From Thereva unica (Eukaryota > Arthropoda > Insecta > Diptera > Therevidae), in NCBI GenBank assembly GCA_949987705.1, contig OX465285.1:2170001-2234000 (forward strand): a DNA stretch of 64,000 nt, given 5' to 3'. Shown one piece after another: positions 11,640-23,319 of the stretch; position 1 is the first letter of the stretch, and each line of letters begins with the position of its first letter. A program made the translations under genes and the position numbers. The notes below the pieces were generated by a model. The model searched no databases. It was given only the letters and a program-made list of their open reading frames with translations, and was not told where the DNA came from.

Positions 11640-12510
11640 GTTTCAAATTCAGTATTTTCTTGGAATTTTTTACACGAATCAGACTATCGGATCCGATTAT
11701 CGGTTCCGACTATCGTGTCCGACTACCAGATTAGATCGAAGACTCGAACCGGCAGTCGAACGAACGCGAGGGAACACTTCTTTTATCATTCTAATTGTAG
11801 ACCACAAAGTGCTATATCTAAATATTTAGCTTAAGTAAATTTTGATCGTACTAATATGTAGCCTTCATCTTTTGCTCCGATTTACGCGGTTAATAGAGCA
11901 CGGAGATCGCCATAATAAACCGAACATAAATGAAGTCTCTGAGTTATTGGTACATCAATAATGTGATAACCGAGACTTCACAGAAAGTATAACAAATTAG
12001 ATTCAAGAATTTTTTAAATTTTTGTCGGTATGACTGTGTTTGTCTGTCTGTCGTGACTGTTTGTCCGCGAAAATCTCGAAAACGGATAATCGGATTGCGA
12101 TAATACTTTCAGGGGAAGATTCAGTATTTTCTTGGGCATGTTTTAGGCTGCTTTTTCACTTGAATCCGACTACCAGCTCAAACGGAAAACTCGATCCGAT
12201 AGTCGGAGGAAAGCGAATTCCAACTTTTTTTTATCATTCCAATTGTAATGATTAAAGCTTGGAAACGGCTAATTTTATGACTTTCACGGCATAATTCAGT
12301 ATTTTGTTAGGGCTTTATTAGGCAACGTTTTCATTCGCATCCGATTATCGGTTCAGACGGTAAACTCGATCCGATACTCCTAGCAAAATGAGTAGAACAT
12401 TTTAGGCCTTTAAAGGGATGATTCAGTATTTTCTTAGGCGGGCTTAGGCTACTTTTCCTTCCACTGTGCTCCGACTATCGGATCAGACCGAAAACATGAC
12501 TCGATATACG
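11640..12510. repeat. Degenerate repeat array, units about 130-180 bases
   Basis: At least four diverged units each carry TTCAGTATTTT(C/G)TTRGG followed about 40-60 bases later by CCGACTATCGG- or CCGATTATCGG-type words and by CTCGATCCGATA. Units start near 11647, 12118, 12290 and 12420. A related single unit lies at 4950-5125. No coding sequence is seen. It could be an old satellite or a transposon with internal repeats. Confidence 0.65.
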
Positions 12511-12710
12511 AACGCATATTCGCAATATATATTAGTTTTGTGATATTGTTTTTTCAGTTGGCGGAAATACTGTAAATCATTATGGTTAGCCTTTTCTATT
12601 TCTTCATTCTCGTGCACCTAGCTACATTGAGGATTTGAGGTGCGATCAAATCAAGAGAAGCTGTATTGAGGCTCTCTCTCTCCCAAAGATCCATTGACAT
12701 ATTGAGTCAA

Positions 12711-12840
12711 TTGGCCCTATTTTGATTCTCACTTTCACGGCGAGTGACAATCCAAGACACATTTTCAAATAAAATGTGTAATGTAAAATTGTGTCTTGGG
12801 TAGTCACTCGCCGTGAAAGTGAGAATCAGAATAGGGCCCA
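12711..12840. mobile_element. Foldback MITE (TTGGGCCCTAT termini)
   Basis: Arms of about 50 bases, with TTGGCCCTATTTTGATTCTC and CACTTTCACGGCGAGTGAC on the left, are repeated inverted on the right with few changes, leaving a 30-base AT-rich centre. No coding capacity. Flanking target duplication is not clear. Confidence 0.75.
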
Positions 12841-15800
12841 ATATCTTAGGATTGCATTGAGGTCAATAAATCACATACCAGTACACCCCACGGAGGTCAA
12901 TATATATCTTGAGAAGTTCAAAGTCCAGCTAGTATTATGTACATATTATGTATTAAGTAATATGTATTATGTATTATGTAGAAATTTGGACATATGGTAT
13001 CAAAATAAAAGAGTCTACATTTTTTTGTGTACTGAACAAAGAGTTCATTTGTGAATAAATAAAGTTGGACTTTGTCTTTAAAATATGCTAGTCGACTCAA
13101 TACGGAATGGAGTCTCAAAATCAGATTACTAGATGAAGAAATCTCTAGTATTTTGCAGAAAAAATTTGATTGTAGCTGCCACATCACTTGCATTAATTAT
13201 ATTAAATTAATTTTCCAACTCAAACCCGGAGTAGGCACTTGAAATTTCACCTATCTAACATACTCCCCTGTAGGTGTTCTACCTATCTAATTAAAAACAA
13301 ACAGTAAATTTCCAGAAAGGCTTTTATATCTTTTCTACAGCTTTGATATGAAACAAATTTTTTTAATAGAATCACTTTAGATATTACCCAATCCGGAATA
13401 AGTGTGTACTCAGAAATCACAACCTCACAACTTGGTTTGGTATTAAAACACAGAAACACACGCCCTATGTTTTATTTCTAAATCCCCACACACAAGAACT
13501 CCCCTTAACCTCAAATACAAACACACTGAACAGAATTACGGTACTTACGTTAATTTCTAATAAATATTTCATAACAAGCCGCAATTAATAATTTTATTGA
13601 GAGAAAAAAAAACACGAAAAAAATATAGAAATCATCATCATCAACACCTGAAGTATAATTTATCAGCAATTACATAACTCCTCGAAAAGCTTTTATTATT
13701 TTTTTTTTAAAGCTTGATAGGTAGATAACTGCGCTGGCTGCCACCTGAGCCGTGATTATAATTCCCCAAGACTGTGTCTATTTTTGTGTGTATTTTGAGA
13801 AATAAAAGTTGGGAATGATATGACATCATGATGTTATCAAGAAAATCGTCAAAAATTTCGTCATGGATTTTAAAAAACCTTAAAAAACGTAGCCTCCAAC
13901 GACTATGTAGCTCCAAACTGCAATCACATGATATTTATCTCTCTCCCTCTCCCTCCCCCTGTCTATGCTGGTCTACCCTTCCACCCAGCACATTCTCACC
14001 TGACATTCAAGCTGCGTAAAGTAGAAGCGCAAGCGAAGGTAGAATACACCTGGCGATGTTAGCAAAAAGACTAGAAAAAACAAAGACAAAAAAATAATAC
14101 ATTGAGGAAGAAAACTGCGGCGAAAAAAAACTACGACGGTGCATTGCAATTGTTGAACAAAGCGAGGCGAAACGAAAAAAAAAAATTAGTACGAAAATAG
14201 TGCACGTCCCTGGGTTTCCACTCTAATTGCGCGGCCGGTTGCTGAATGCTAAAAAAATACAGTGTTTACGTTCTGCCGTGCTCAGAAAAGCGAAAAAGCG
14301 GCAACGCGGCGAAATCAGAAACACAAAACATGCGAATTTTGAGTTTTGGGTGGGTGGGATGATTCGGCGGCGAATTCAGGGCGAGATATCTGCATGATAT
14401 CACGAACTCCGATGGGAGGCTGTCTTCGCCTCGGTTTCGTGTTGTTTTTTGGCAAGCGCAGCTGCCTACTCTCTCGCTGCTGACACACGGCGCGGTAATT
14501 TTGCAAACGCAATTTCGAAATTGCAAGATGAAGTCACAGGAAAAACAAAAATTTCACGAAAAACAAAAAAAAATTCCAACGAAAAGCAAAAATGAAAAAC
14601 GTGAAATGCACTTGAAATGCCTGGGCAAGTGTAGTTGAAAGTGAGCTCGATTTCAGGTGGACTATTACACAGGTGCGACGAAAGCGAAAGCTTCGCACTT
14701 TACCTGGCAGGTCGGCCTTACCTGACTGTAAGTAAACATCCATTTTTTTGTTGTTGGTTCGTGTAATAACAGTAGCGCGTTTGGAATTTTCACTTTTCAT
14801 CGATTATGACGTATATATATTTTTCAGTCGGAGAGCCACACTGCTCTGAGTGAGTATTGTGTGTGCGGTATCAGAGCGAAAGTGGGATTCCGAGATTGCA
14901 TCAAAATTTTGTCTGCTCTAGGAGACGATAGCAGCACGATGACAGCAACAGCAACAACGCATCGATGTGGTGCGGCGCGGCTCCTACTGAGGAGAGATAT
15001 GGTGTGCATCTATGTCATGTGCCCAGGTGATATTGAATTTGGGTCAATGATGAAAAGAAAACGTGAAATGGGGTCACGTCACACAAAACCAAAAGCAACG
15101 CGAGCTCTCAGTAGTGGTTTTTTGCAAATTTTTTTTTGTAGTTGTTGTTGCTCGTAGCTAATGACCCTATCGAGATGAATGCCAGGAGCCGCTTTTTTGA
15201 CCATAATTGAGGTATTTAGAGAGATGATGGTGGTGGTGGTTGCTGTTTTTTTCATCATCTTGTTGGTATCACTGAAAGCGTACTCAGTTTTGCTTAATTT
15301 GGAGCGCTGCTTAGTTTTATGTTGTGCAAAAGGTAATGCGAGAGAGACACAGCAGAAAGAGTATAGTGGGATTGAGAGATTTTCGCAATGCTATGATGAT
15401 ATTCTTAGTTTGTCATGATTATGGGGGCGAATTTGATTTGGTATTTATAGAATAATAAATTATAACCAAGATCATGTTTTTTTGCTCCCTGGTAGGATCA
15501 AAACAAAACAAAATTTCATCATTAACTATTTTATTTACATTCTATAAAACTTATTTCAAAAATTTTTTTTTCAAAAAACTCAAATCAGACAAAAATTCTA
15601 GTAAATTTCAAGGTATTGCGGGCGCGGCGAAAATTAAAATATGCTTCCAGGTATGGTCTATAACTAAATCTAAGTTTTTGTAGTATTTTTTATTTTTTTA
15701 TGAACCTCGCTATCGAATTTTACAATACCTATAATTTTTACAAGTCGTTTGATACGAAAATTTTCAACGCGGCGAATTCAAATATTTTATTAATTTATAA

Positions 15801-16080
15801 AAATTAAAACTAAAAATAACAGAACATATTTAGTGAGTATTAATAGTTAAGTACTATGCAATTTTTTTATATTTATTTTCACATTGTTATTTATACGGCG
15901 AATTTGATTGCAAGAAAGGCGATTTTTGAATTAAGAAGGTTTTGCAGCGACTTGAAAAGATGTTAGTTCAATGGTCCCAGTATTAAGAGGTTATGGGAGC
16001 TGAGGTAAACTTTCCCAACCCAACTCGGCAATCTGGTTTACGCTTACTTTCCAACATGGCAAGGTTGCTCTTGATATTTC
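12841..16080. other. Low-copy AT-rich sequence, no gene recognised
   Basis: Mostly AT-rich. 12945-12980 has an imperfect ATTATGTA repeat. 14170-15120 is more CG-rich and contains TTTTTCAG at 14821-14828 and GTAAGTA at 14729, which could be splice signals, but no pair delimits an exon with a recognisable product. (TGG)n occurs at 15227-15240. Confidence 0.4.
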
Positions 16081-16114
16081 TGTTACTATTTGTTGGAAGG
16101 CGTCTTAACAACAT

Positions 16115-16170
16115 CCCACATCTTCTTCGCAGGTGTTCCTTTAGGCCCAATTTTATCACCCATCAATTTT
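16115..16170 (+). mobile_element. Reverse transcriptase motif fossil
   Basis: The frame at about 16130 reads FAGVPLGPILSP, resembling the (S/A)GVPQGxxLSP motif of LINE reverse transcriptases with Gln changed to Leu. Flanking sequence is too decayed to extend it. Confidence 0.45.
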
Positions 16171-17033
16171 CTATTCCATGGAATCATTCTATCACTGTAG
16201 AACTGTTAGATAGCTAGTTGTCTTCTACTACAGTTTCTGCATAGGTGCTAACTCCATGCATCGTGCACGCCACTTGGACCTATTGCGCTCTTGCAAGCTC
16301 CTATATCTTCGATTTTGAAACCTGAACAAGCTCGACATTTTGCTGCTGATTAAGCTTTGCCTGCAAATGTCAATCGAGGAGATTCTGGTCCTGGGTATTG
16401 TTAGTTAAGAGCAAACTTATCCCCATCAAGACATAGCCTATACATATTTTTTTTTGAATTCGCCGCAATGATATATTATGTTTCTAAGTATTTCCAACTT
16501 GTTAAACTAGCCTAAAACGAGGCGAATTTAAAGAGCACGTAGTTTCCGTGCATAACTTCGTTAGGCAAGCCACTGTAACCGACCACAACGATCAAAAACG
16601 CCTGAATCACCAATCGCTCTACAGTCATCCTGAGTAGCGTAAAGAAAGGCCTAGTAATTCAAAATACGGTGTTTGGGTGGATCATCTCTGGGAAGATAAC
16701 TACACCCCCACAAATAAGAACAATTCTCGCAACCTTCTTCAATCAAGTAAATCCTGATGCCGAGCTAAAAAGAGTTGGGGATTTGAAAGAACTTGCCTCA
16801 AGACCTACTCGGATAATAGAACAGGCACGTCGCGAACACCACATCGCTGACAACTTCACCAGGTGTAAGGATAGACGACAGCAAGCTTGAAAATTCATCT
16901 AAGAACAAGTAAATGCCTCGATATATAGAGCGGCTCTGGATCCAACTACCCTAGCCTCGCCTCACTTTAGAGGATTATAGGAAAGTGGGTTGAAATTTGT
17001 GAATGTCACCTAAAGCTAACTATAGATGACGCG

Positions 17034-17251
17034 CAGGGCCGGCGTTTGGCTTTTTTGCGCCCGGTGCAGTATACTATATTGCGCCCCCATAATTTCCGTT
17101 CATTTTAAGATGGCAGTAAAGGACAATGGAAAAAGGCAAACATTCTTTGGAGTTCCTTATGAATCTTTTTCACTTTTTTTCTGAAATTGCGCCCCGTCCA
17201 ATCGCGCCCGGTGCAAATACACCAATTGCACCTATGAAATCGCCGCGCCTG
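17034..17251. mobile_element. TIR element 'GCGCCCGGTGCA', full copy
   Basis: Begins CAGGGCCGGCG and ends CGCCGCGCCTG, imperfect inverted termini resembling hAT-style CAGGG ends. Internally GCGCCCGGTGCA appears near both ends. A second full copy lies inverted at 24873-25086, and half copies lie at 17750-17815 and 24487-24550. No coding capacity; non-autonomous DNA transposon is the best reading. Confidence 0.65.
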
Positions 17252-17353
17252 CCTTTGTTCAATCAGGATTTCTTTCGCGATCTTTCTTTCGTGTTGTTTT
17301 CTTACCCTTTAACTTCACAAAACTCTTCCGCTAATGCTGCTTAATACGCCAGG

Positions 17354-17570
17354 ATGGTTTTCGATGTTAGCTGCACTTTCCGAACTATTTCCAGCACAAT
17401 CCCAGTATTAGTTTCTACGGTAGAAATTTGCATAGAAAAAAAAACAGTCCACTTAAGAACCTTACTGGATATAGAAAGTGCTTTTAACAACCTCAGAACA
17501 GAAGCGATCCAGGTGTTTCTTGCCGAATTAGGGATCTATAATAGCACGACTAATACGAATTACAAATCAA
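17354..17570 (+). mobile_element. LINE reverse transcriptase fragment (LDIESAFNN)
   Basis: The frame reads VSTVEICIEKKTVHLRTLLD followed by IESAFNN, matching the block 'V..vE.al..k....v.LDIexAFD' in the fingers/palm of R1/I-type reverse transcriptases; the catalytic AFD is AFN here, so it would be inactive. It sits between a full and a half copy of the TIR element. Upstream and downstream reverse-transcriptase motifs are missing. Confidence 0.7.
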
Positions 17571-17749
17571 GAACTATGGCACCGTGTCAGCCAAGAAAGG
17601 ATGTACGACGAAATCAGGCGACTAAATGGGATTGAATTGGCCACACCTTGTGGAAGACAATGGAAAAAGTCACAGAAGGTGCATTTCCTGTAATATATGA
17701 CAATGAAGCCACGCGAATCTTTCAATTCGAAGTTGTAAATTTTTTTGAT

Positions 17750-17816
17750 ATCTTGATTTCTGAAATTGTGCCCGGTGCAAGTGCACCACTTGCATCTATG
17801 ACAGCGCCGCCCCTAG
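17750..17816. repeat. Half copy of the 'GCGCCCGGTGCA' TIR element
   Basis: CTGAAATTGTGCCCGGTGCA, then AGTGCACCACTTGCATCTAT and GACAGCGCCGCCCCTAG, matches the right end of the element at 17034-17251. The left half is absent. Confidence 0.6.
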
Positions 17817-17826
17817 TGACGCAATA

Positions 17827-18092
17827 CTCACATATGAAGAGCTCAGCACCATCATCCCCCAAATTGTAGCCGCGCTAAACTGCAGGCCTCTCACTGAACT
17901 TACCCAAGATCCAGGGGATATATCAGCATTAACCCCAAGCCACTTTCTGATAGACTAACCATTATTGACACTGCCAGAACTAAGTCTTCTAGATGTAAAT
18001 CGTCTAGAACGATATGAATTCATCCAATTCTTCCAGAACTTTTAGACCCGCTAAAGCATTGATTATCTGAGTCGCTTTTTACAACGTCCCAT
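17827..18092 (+). mobile_element. BEL/Pao retrotransposon integrase C-terminal relic
   Basis: The frame reads LTYEELSTIIPQIVAALNCR, then PLTELTQDPGDISALTPSHF. This closely follows the BEL/Pao integrase block 'ft.EEl.T...qIEa.LNSRPLtpls.DP.d...LTPgHFL'. It continues through stops with DVNRLERYEFIQFFQNF and SIDYLSRFLQR, equal to the 'L.RW...Q...q.FW.RW..EYL..LQ.R' block. In-frame stops and Trp-to-stop changes show it is dead. No LTR or gag/RT partner is visible nearby, so it is a fragment. Confidence 0.85.
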
Positions 18093-18216
18093 ATGGTTCG
18101 AACCAACACCTTAAACAACGGCCACCGACCTGGAGTTACTAAAGGACAAAGGACTGCCGAATTCCCCCTGTCGAAGAACCAAACACTTTGTTTAATGACG
18201 ACTTATTCTTCACACG

Positions 18217-18432
18217 TCAATTCTCAATTTCACAGATGTCGTTTTGGAAGATACATACATCTAGTTCATTACTAAGTTTTCTGCTTATCTTCATATCATC
18301 TGCGTATAATTGATGTTCTGGCCTGATGCTAACACCAATGTCATTTATAAAGAAGCTGAAGAGTGTTGGACCCAAATGCGAATCCTGAGGGATACCGTAA
18401 GTTTCATTTGATAGTTGAGCATTAACTGGCAC
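18217..18432 (-). mobile_element. LINE reverse transcriptase fragment (YADD intact)
   Basis: The minus-strand frame reads ETYGIPQDSHLGPTLFSFFI, then NDIGVSIRPEHQLYADDMKI. This is the (S)G(V/I)PQGSHLGPxLFxxFINDI...LYADD core of Jockey/CR1-type reverse transcriptases, with PQG changed to PQD but the catalytic YADD preserved. About 70 codons remain open. The rest of the element is absent or too diverged. Confidence 0.85.
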
Positions 18433-18599
18433 CCGAGATGAGTGTAGAGAGTTCAGTACGTATTTAACATACCTAAGCAGATTGATGGGCTTGGATCTAC
18501 ACCCAAATACTTTCTCCCTAGTAATTATAATATTTTTGAAGACCTATAGGTGATCACGTTGGATTTATCACCCGAATTATGGATGGGCCTAATAAAAGA

Positions 18600-20265
18600 C
18601 AATTTCCATGCAGTAGGAAAATTATCAGCATAAGTGATTCAAGTAGCACCCCTGTACGTTTCCCCACTTCCCCATTTATAAAAATTATTACAGGCGACGA
18701 TTATCACAATTGTTTGCTGCCGATTTTGGTATTTGTACGACTAATATTTGTTGAATGATTGTGAGAATCTTTGTGGTCGGAGCCATGTTTCTACCACACT
18801 TAAACTTCCGCTATCACTCTTTCTCTAAAATTTCCCACAAAACTTCCCTCTTCCACATTCCAGCAAATAATAATTTTTGTTAATGAACTAATTTCTATTT
18901 AACAATTAACTCAACTCTACCCAAAAGGAGTTGGAAAAAAAACTTCATTAACCAATTCCTTTCTAATCCGAATTGCATTGTTGTCTAATTTATTCACAAA
19001 CGTCTTCTAAGTGGGCGACAGATTGGTGCGCTGTGGCTTTCCAGAATAGCAAATAGCAGGAGAAAAAAGGCAGCGGTGCCGAATTGAAACGCGTTGCAAA
19101 TTCATTAAATTCTAATGGAAAGTGACATTTGAATGGACATCGAGACTGATTACAAATTGAATACCGACGTTTATCCCCTATTTTTGGGGGGCGGGGGTGG
19201 ATGAGATCATAAACCTAAACATGCTGTCGGTCATGCTGACCGCGACTGTCCGATGGTGTGTGTGAGTGGTGTTCTATTCTATAATGACTACACATCAAGT
19301 AATTACCGCACGAATTTAATAGAATCAAAAAAAAAACACACACACACATTAATTGGATTAGTAATTTGATCTAAAAATCCAAATTCCAGTTTACTCAGCC
19401 CATTTGGTGTTCATTCATCGAAAGTTATTGCTTAAAGATAAAAATAAAAAACGACAACAAAGTCTTAAAATACAAATATGAGTTTAAATTTAAACGAAAA
19501 AACAGAATAAGAACCGCGATTGTTTTTTGATGTTTTGTTTGAAACTTTTACACAATGAGACACAACAGCAACAAAAAAAAATACACCCACGCATTCTAGA
19601 CTAAACAAACGTACGTGAAAAATCAGGTGGTAATTGATAAAGGTGCGCCTTTTGGGAAAGACGCGTTGTTGAGTCAATGTCGATCGGTGTTTGATAATTT
19701 TTTAAGGGGGGTTGTTGTCTTTTTCTTCTGTCTTTTTCAACTTAATTGAGAGTAATTAGATCAGAGTTTTTGTGGATGAGATTATAATATTAATTTTAAG
19801 ACCATTTAGCAATGCACTAAGCTCTTTTTTCTTCTTACTATCAAATATTAGAAAATGTAACCAAAATGGCAGCAAACACAATAAGAAGGAATTTTCGATA
19901 GAGTACAATGACATTAGTATACAAGATATAGCTTTTTAAGTACTTATAACTTTTTATGACCTCACATGGTAATAAAAATTTTAATGACCTCATTAACAAC
20001 TACTTCCACTGAAAATTAAATATTAATTATGTTCAACCACAGAAAAATTGGTTAAAACTTCAAATAGGTACTCATAGTCAATGCTCCCACTAATTTTTTC
20101 GCTGACTGCACGGTAGAAAGTATATGGGAGCAAAAATATTCTAACTGTATGTAAAATTGTTAAACGATGAGGGGGAGACCCGTGCTTGTATTTGAAGTCA
20201 TTTTTTTTAATAAATATACTTGAAAATTGATTTTGACATTATAGCTCACATTTTGCTTTATACGG
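18600..20265. other. Low-copy AT-rich sequence, no gene recognised
   Basis: Contains a (CA)n microsatellite at 19336-19347 after an A-run, and GGGGGGCGGGGGTGG at 19185-19199. No exon, RNA gene or transposon motif is convincing. Confidence 0.45.
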
Positions 20266-20267
20266 AT

Positions 20268-20640
20268 GCGCCATCTAGACCTTCGGTATTTCAACATTGA
20301 ATAACTCTGACATGGTTTGGTCGATTTCGACAAATGTACACGATTCTGAAACGTCATTGAGTACCATTTTAGCTATGAGTCAATTAACACCGAAAGAATG
20401 CGCTTAAATTGCAGCGCTTTACATTGAAATCAATAATTCACTTGTGAAAACTGAGTGTGCTTATTGTAGGCCAATTTTGACGACGGACTTATTTTACACT
20501 TTCTGGCGGAGTCAATCAACGAAACTGTCGTATTTGGGGAACAGATAACCCACGAAAAACTACTGCACAACGAGAAAGTCACTGTTTGGGGCAAAATGTG
20601 CTCAAAACCATCATTGGGTCATTTCTGTTGAAATTAGGTA
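20268..20640 (+). mobile_element. DDE transposase relic (IS630/mariner-like) with its 5' flank
   Basis: After a non-coding block shared with 1747-1872, the frame at about 20390 reads LTPKECA, stop, IAALYIEINNSLVKTE, which fits the N-terminal helix-turn-helix start of a transposase type common in insects (usually '...ALY...N.S...TQR.FR..F'). Soon after, frames at 20505-20640 read GVNQRNCRIWGTDNPRK and, one frame over, LHNEKVTVWGKMCSKPSLGH. These match the 'G.VN.QN.RIW..eNPh....LHs.KVTVWc....IIGPfFFe' catalytic-core region. The long middle section is deleted and there are frameshifts, so this is a dead internal-deletion derivative. Confidence 0.75.
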
Positions 20641-21035
20641 AAACCTCGTCGGCGCACGCTATCATTGGTTGTTAGCGCACTTTGTGTAACCGAAAATGCG
20701 CTGAAAATTAAAGCTTATGTCAACAAACCGAAGCCCATTGACGAACTCAAATCTAACATACAAGCCAAAACGACTGCGGAACTCTCGAAAAATTAGTGTG
20801 AGGTCGCGCCCTATCATAGCTTAGAGGGAACTTTGCTCCTAGTACGAAGGTCATAGAAAGGTTGTCCCGATTCGAAAGATAGGACACTCGGCTGAACGTG
20901 TAAGACAAGACAAGACTGCAAGGCAAGACTTTTTGCTTATTACTAGTACCAATGTTTCGGGCAGAAATTTCCAGTTCTTTGCAGAGAAACCCCAAATGGT
21001 CACATCCAAAAAATCATCTCGCGCGAATCCCTGAT

Positions 21036-21625
21036 GCTGCAGACCAACCATCGCCTTGATCTTTTCTTTTCCTCGGACCGCTCGTTTATTTCGCATATAC
21101 CAATCTTCTACCCAACCACCCTAGCTACTAGAAGAACTATCATCTATTATCATAGCCAACTGGATGTAACGTATTTGTTTCCTTTAACTACTGAACGGGA
21201 AAAATGTGACTCTAATAACTCCTCTAACTACTGCCCAATAACAATCACGCCTATTCTGGCAACGTGAACTCCAATCTATTGATATCAACTCTGTTCTAAA
21301 GAACTAGATTAAGAGTTTTCTTTTTGGCCATTCAAACAAGGCAGTATTGAATGGCGTCAAATGTAAAGCCCACTCCATTACTGCAGGGGCTCCGCAGGGC
21401 TCGATTCTATCACCCAGTTCTCTTCCTATTTTTGCAAATAGCCTGCTTTTAATTCGCTCCAACTCAGTTCACAGCTTTGCTAAGGACGGTACTACGCGTT
21501 GCTCCCATAGGTTTGATAGTGTAAGACAAGCACACGCCAGATCTTGTCTACATGGTCGTCAACCCATCTTAGCCTCTTCTACACCCGTTTCGCTGTACTC
21601 CGTGGGTCTCCCAATCTCACTCTGA
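21036..21625 (+). mobile_element. Jockey/CR1-type LINE relic (endonuclease plus RT)
   Basis: About 21036-21165 reads HRLDLFFSSDRSF...TTLATRRTIIYYHSQ, like the 'LDLFLTSDPS...PLGTSDHxxI' end of a LINE endonuclease. About 21213-21245 reads NNSSNYCPITITPI (RT block NYRPIxxTP). 21347-21480 reads MNGVKCKAHSITAGAPQGSI followed by LSP and later SFAKDGT, the GVPQGSxLSPxLF and FADD blocks; the catalytic Asp is replaced by Lys. The distances between blocks are shorter than in intact elements, so there are internal deletions. Confidence 0.8.
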
Positions 21626-21639
21626 CTCTCCGCCTTCGG

Positions 21640-22105
21640 CTGGGTCCAGAAACCTAGGTCAGAGCGGCAGCAGGAGCGTCATTGCGACTATACCCTTTTC
21701 TTTTTGGTTTCGTGCTCCTCTAGAGAGTTTTCTGACCGCTGCTGTTTAGACTCCACATCACTTGGACCCGGCATCGGGTTGTTACTCCTATATTGAATGT
21801 AAGATGGGGCTGTCAATTTTCTGGTAGTTTCAGTAACTATAACTACTTTTGATTTCCCGGATTCCTGACCGAGCGCCCTGCCTTCGGTCTATTGGGAAGG
21901 AACTTGCGAAAATGGGGGTCACCAAATTCAGCGATAACTTTATATCTTGGCTTGGCAGGCCCGATCCTATTAGCCTATCCCATTAAGTAACCAAAACGAG
22001 GATGTTATGATCGCGTTTCCACTAGTCAATTATAGTTACAACCCGCACGTTTTTACACACGCTACACGTTGCTCCCCTATCTCTCTGGTGACTGACCACC
22101 TATGT
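21640..22105 (+). repeat. Second copy of the 11.15-11.61 kb repeat
   Basis: Carries GGGTCCAGAAACCTAGGTCA, TGACCGCTGCTG, TGATCGCGTTTCCACTAGT and GACTGACCACC in the same order as 11155-11595. It directly follows a LINE reverse-transcriptase relic, so it may be the 3' part of that element. Confidence 0.55.
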
Positions 22106-22109
22106 TATT

Positions 22110-23235
22110 CTCACTACAAATTGAAAAAGTGGTTTTTATCGAATTCTCCATGCCAAGATCGTTTATCTCCCGTCTTTTTCCAACATATCAAGCATAAAAA
22201 CAACCCCAGTCAAGTAGATTTTAATTATGTTTAATTATATTACCGTTTTATTACCCTTTTATTACCTCTAGTGGTACTAAATAAGTTTTCTACGAAATTT
22301 CAATACATTTTCCACGAATTAATGTACAAACTAAAACCAGAAAAATTACTTTGAATTATTAAACACATTCTCTGTCTGTCCTGGCCAGTTTAGATTCCCC
22401 TGAACAAGGGTAATAAAAAACGCATTTGTTTGAATATCGTCAATATCCTTTTGGGGCTTCATTTAATATAAAATGCAAGCTTCAAAATTACATGTCGTCG
22501 ATCATTTATAATTTCTTGCCAAAATTATTATTTTTACTTCTCTAAAGAACACCAACCGCTTGTTTTTTGCTTATACCCTCGAAGTTGGCTGTGTCAATTC
22601 CACAAATTAAATAAAACTCATAATTATTATAATGAAACAAAAAATGAAAATTCTACAAAATTTTAACAATTTTCATAAATTATAGACTTTCTTAATTCCC
22701 AGACATCCTTCAAACTTATGACGTGGGCCTGCCATCTGGTGGGGATTTAATTGATTTTTTCGTTAAGCGCGACCTTATTTTTTCCTGCGAATTCTTATTT
22801 ATTTCCTCAAAAAATGAGTCAGTTAACGCGAAAAACAATTAAATCACGCAGGCTGAAAGGATTCTTTGAAGAACGTCTGCAATATTCTGAAAATTTTTGT
22901 ACGGATAGACTTGCAGCTCCTACAAAAAACCACTATTTTTGATTTATTCGGGTAATACGACGAACAGCGCATAAAAAATTTATTATTTAATTTATTTTTT
23001 GTTCAGATTGATTTGAATTCTTGAAAGATACAAGAAATTGTCTGTAAAATCCGGAAAATTTCTTTTTATTTTATTGTATTACTTAGAATACCCTTATCAG
23101 TTAAACTTACAAGAAAATGCAAGAAAATTCTTCATATTCACAGTATTCATCATCAATTATAAATTACAGACTTTCAAACTTTTTGTCTGACGCGAAAGTG
23201 AGAGTAATGTGCGTGTTAATCATTTAAAAAAATAA
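22110..23235. other. AT-rich sequence, no gene recognised
   Basis: Strongly AT-rich, with TTAATTATATT-type runs. No exon or repeat partner was identified. Confidence 0.45.
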
Positions 23236-23310
23236 CAGGGGGCCCACTATAGATCCCTGTGGTACCCCATGCTAAATTCCTATAGACACTTGTGAGAAAC
23301 AAGTTTTCGC
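23236..23310 (-). mobile_element. Reverse transcriptase motif fossil
   Basis: Minus strand reads HGVPQGSIVGPLLFF, the LINE RT motif SGVPQGSxLGPLLF, in otherwise AT-rich DNA with no preserved flanking motifs. Similar isolated fossils lie at 27625-27700 and 31880-31935, also on the minus strand. Confidence 0.6.
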
Positions 23311-23319
23311 AGTGCTTTT

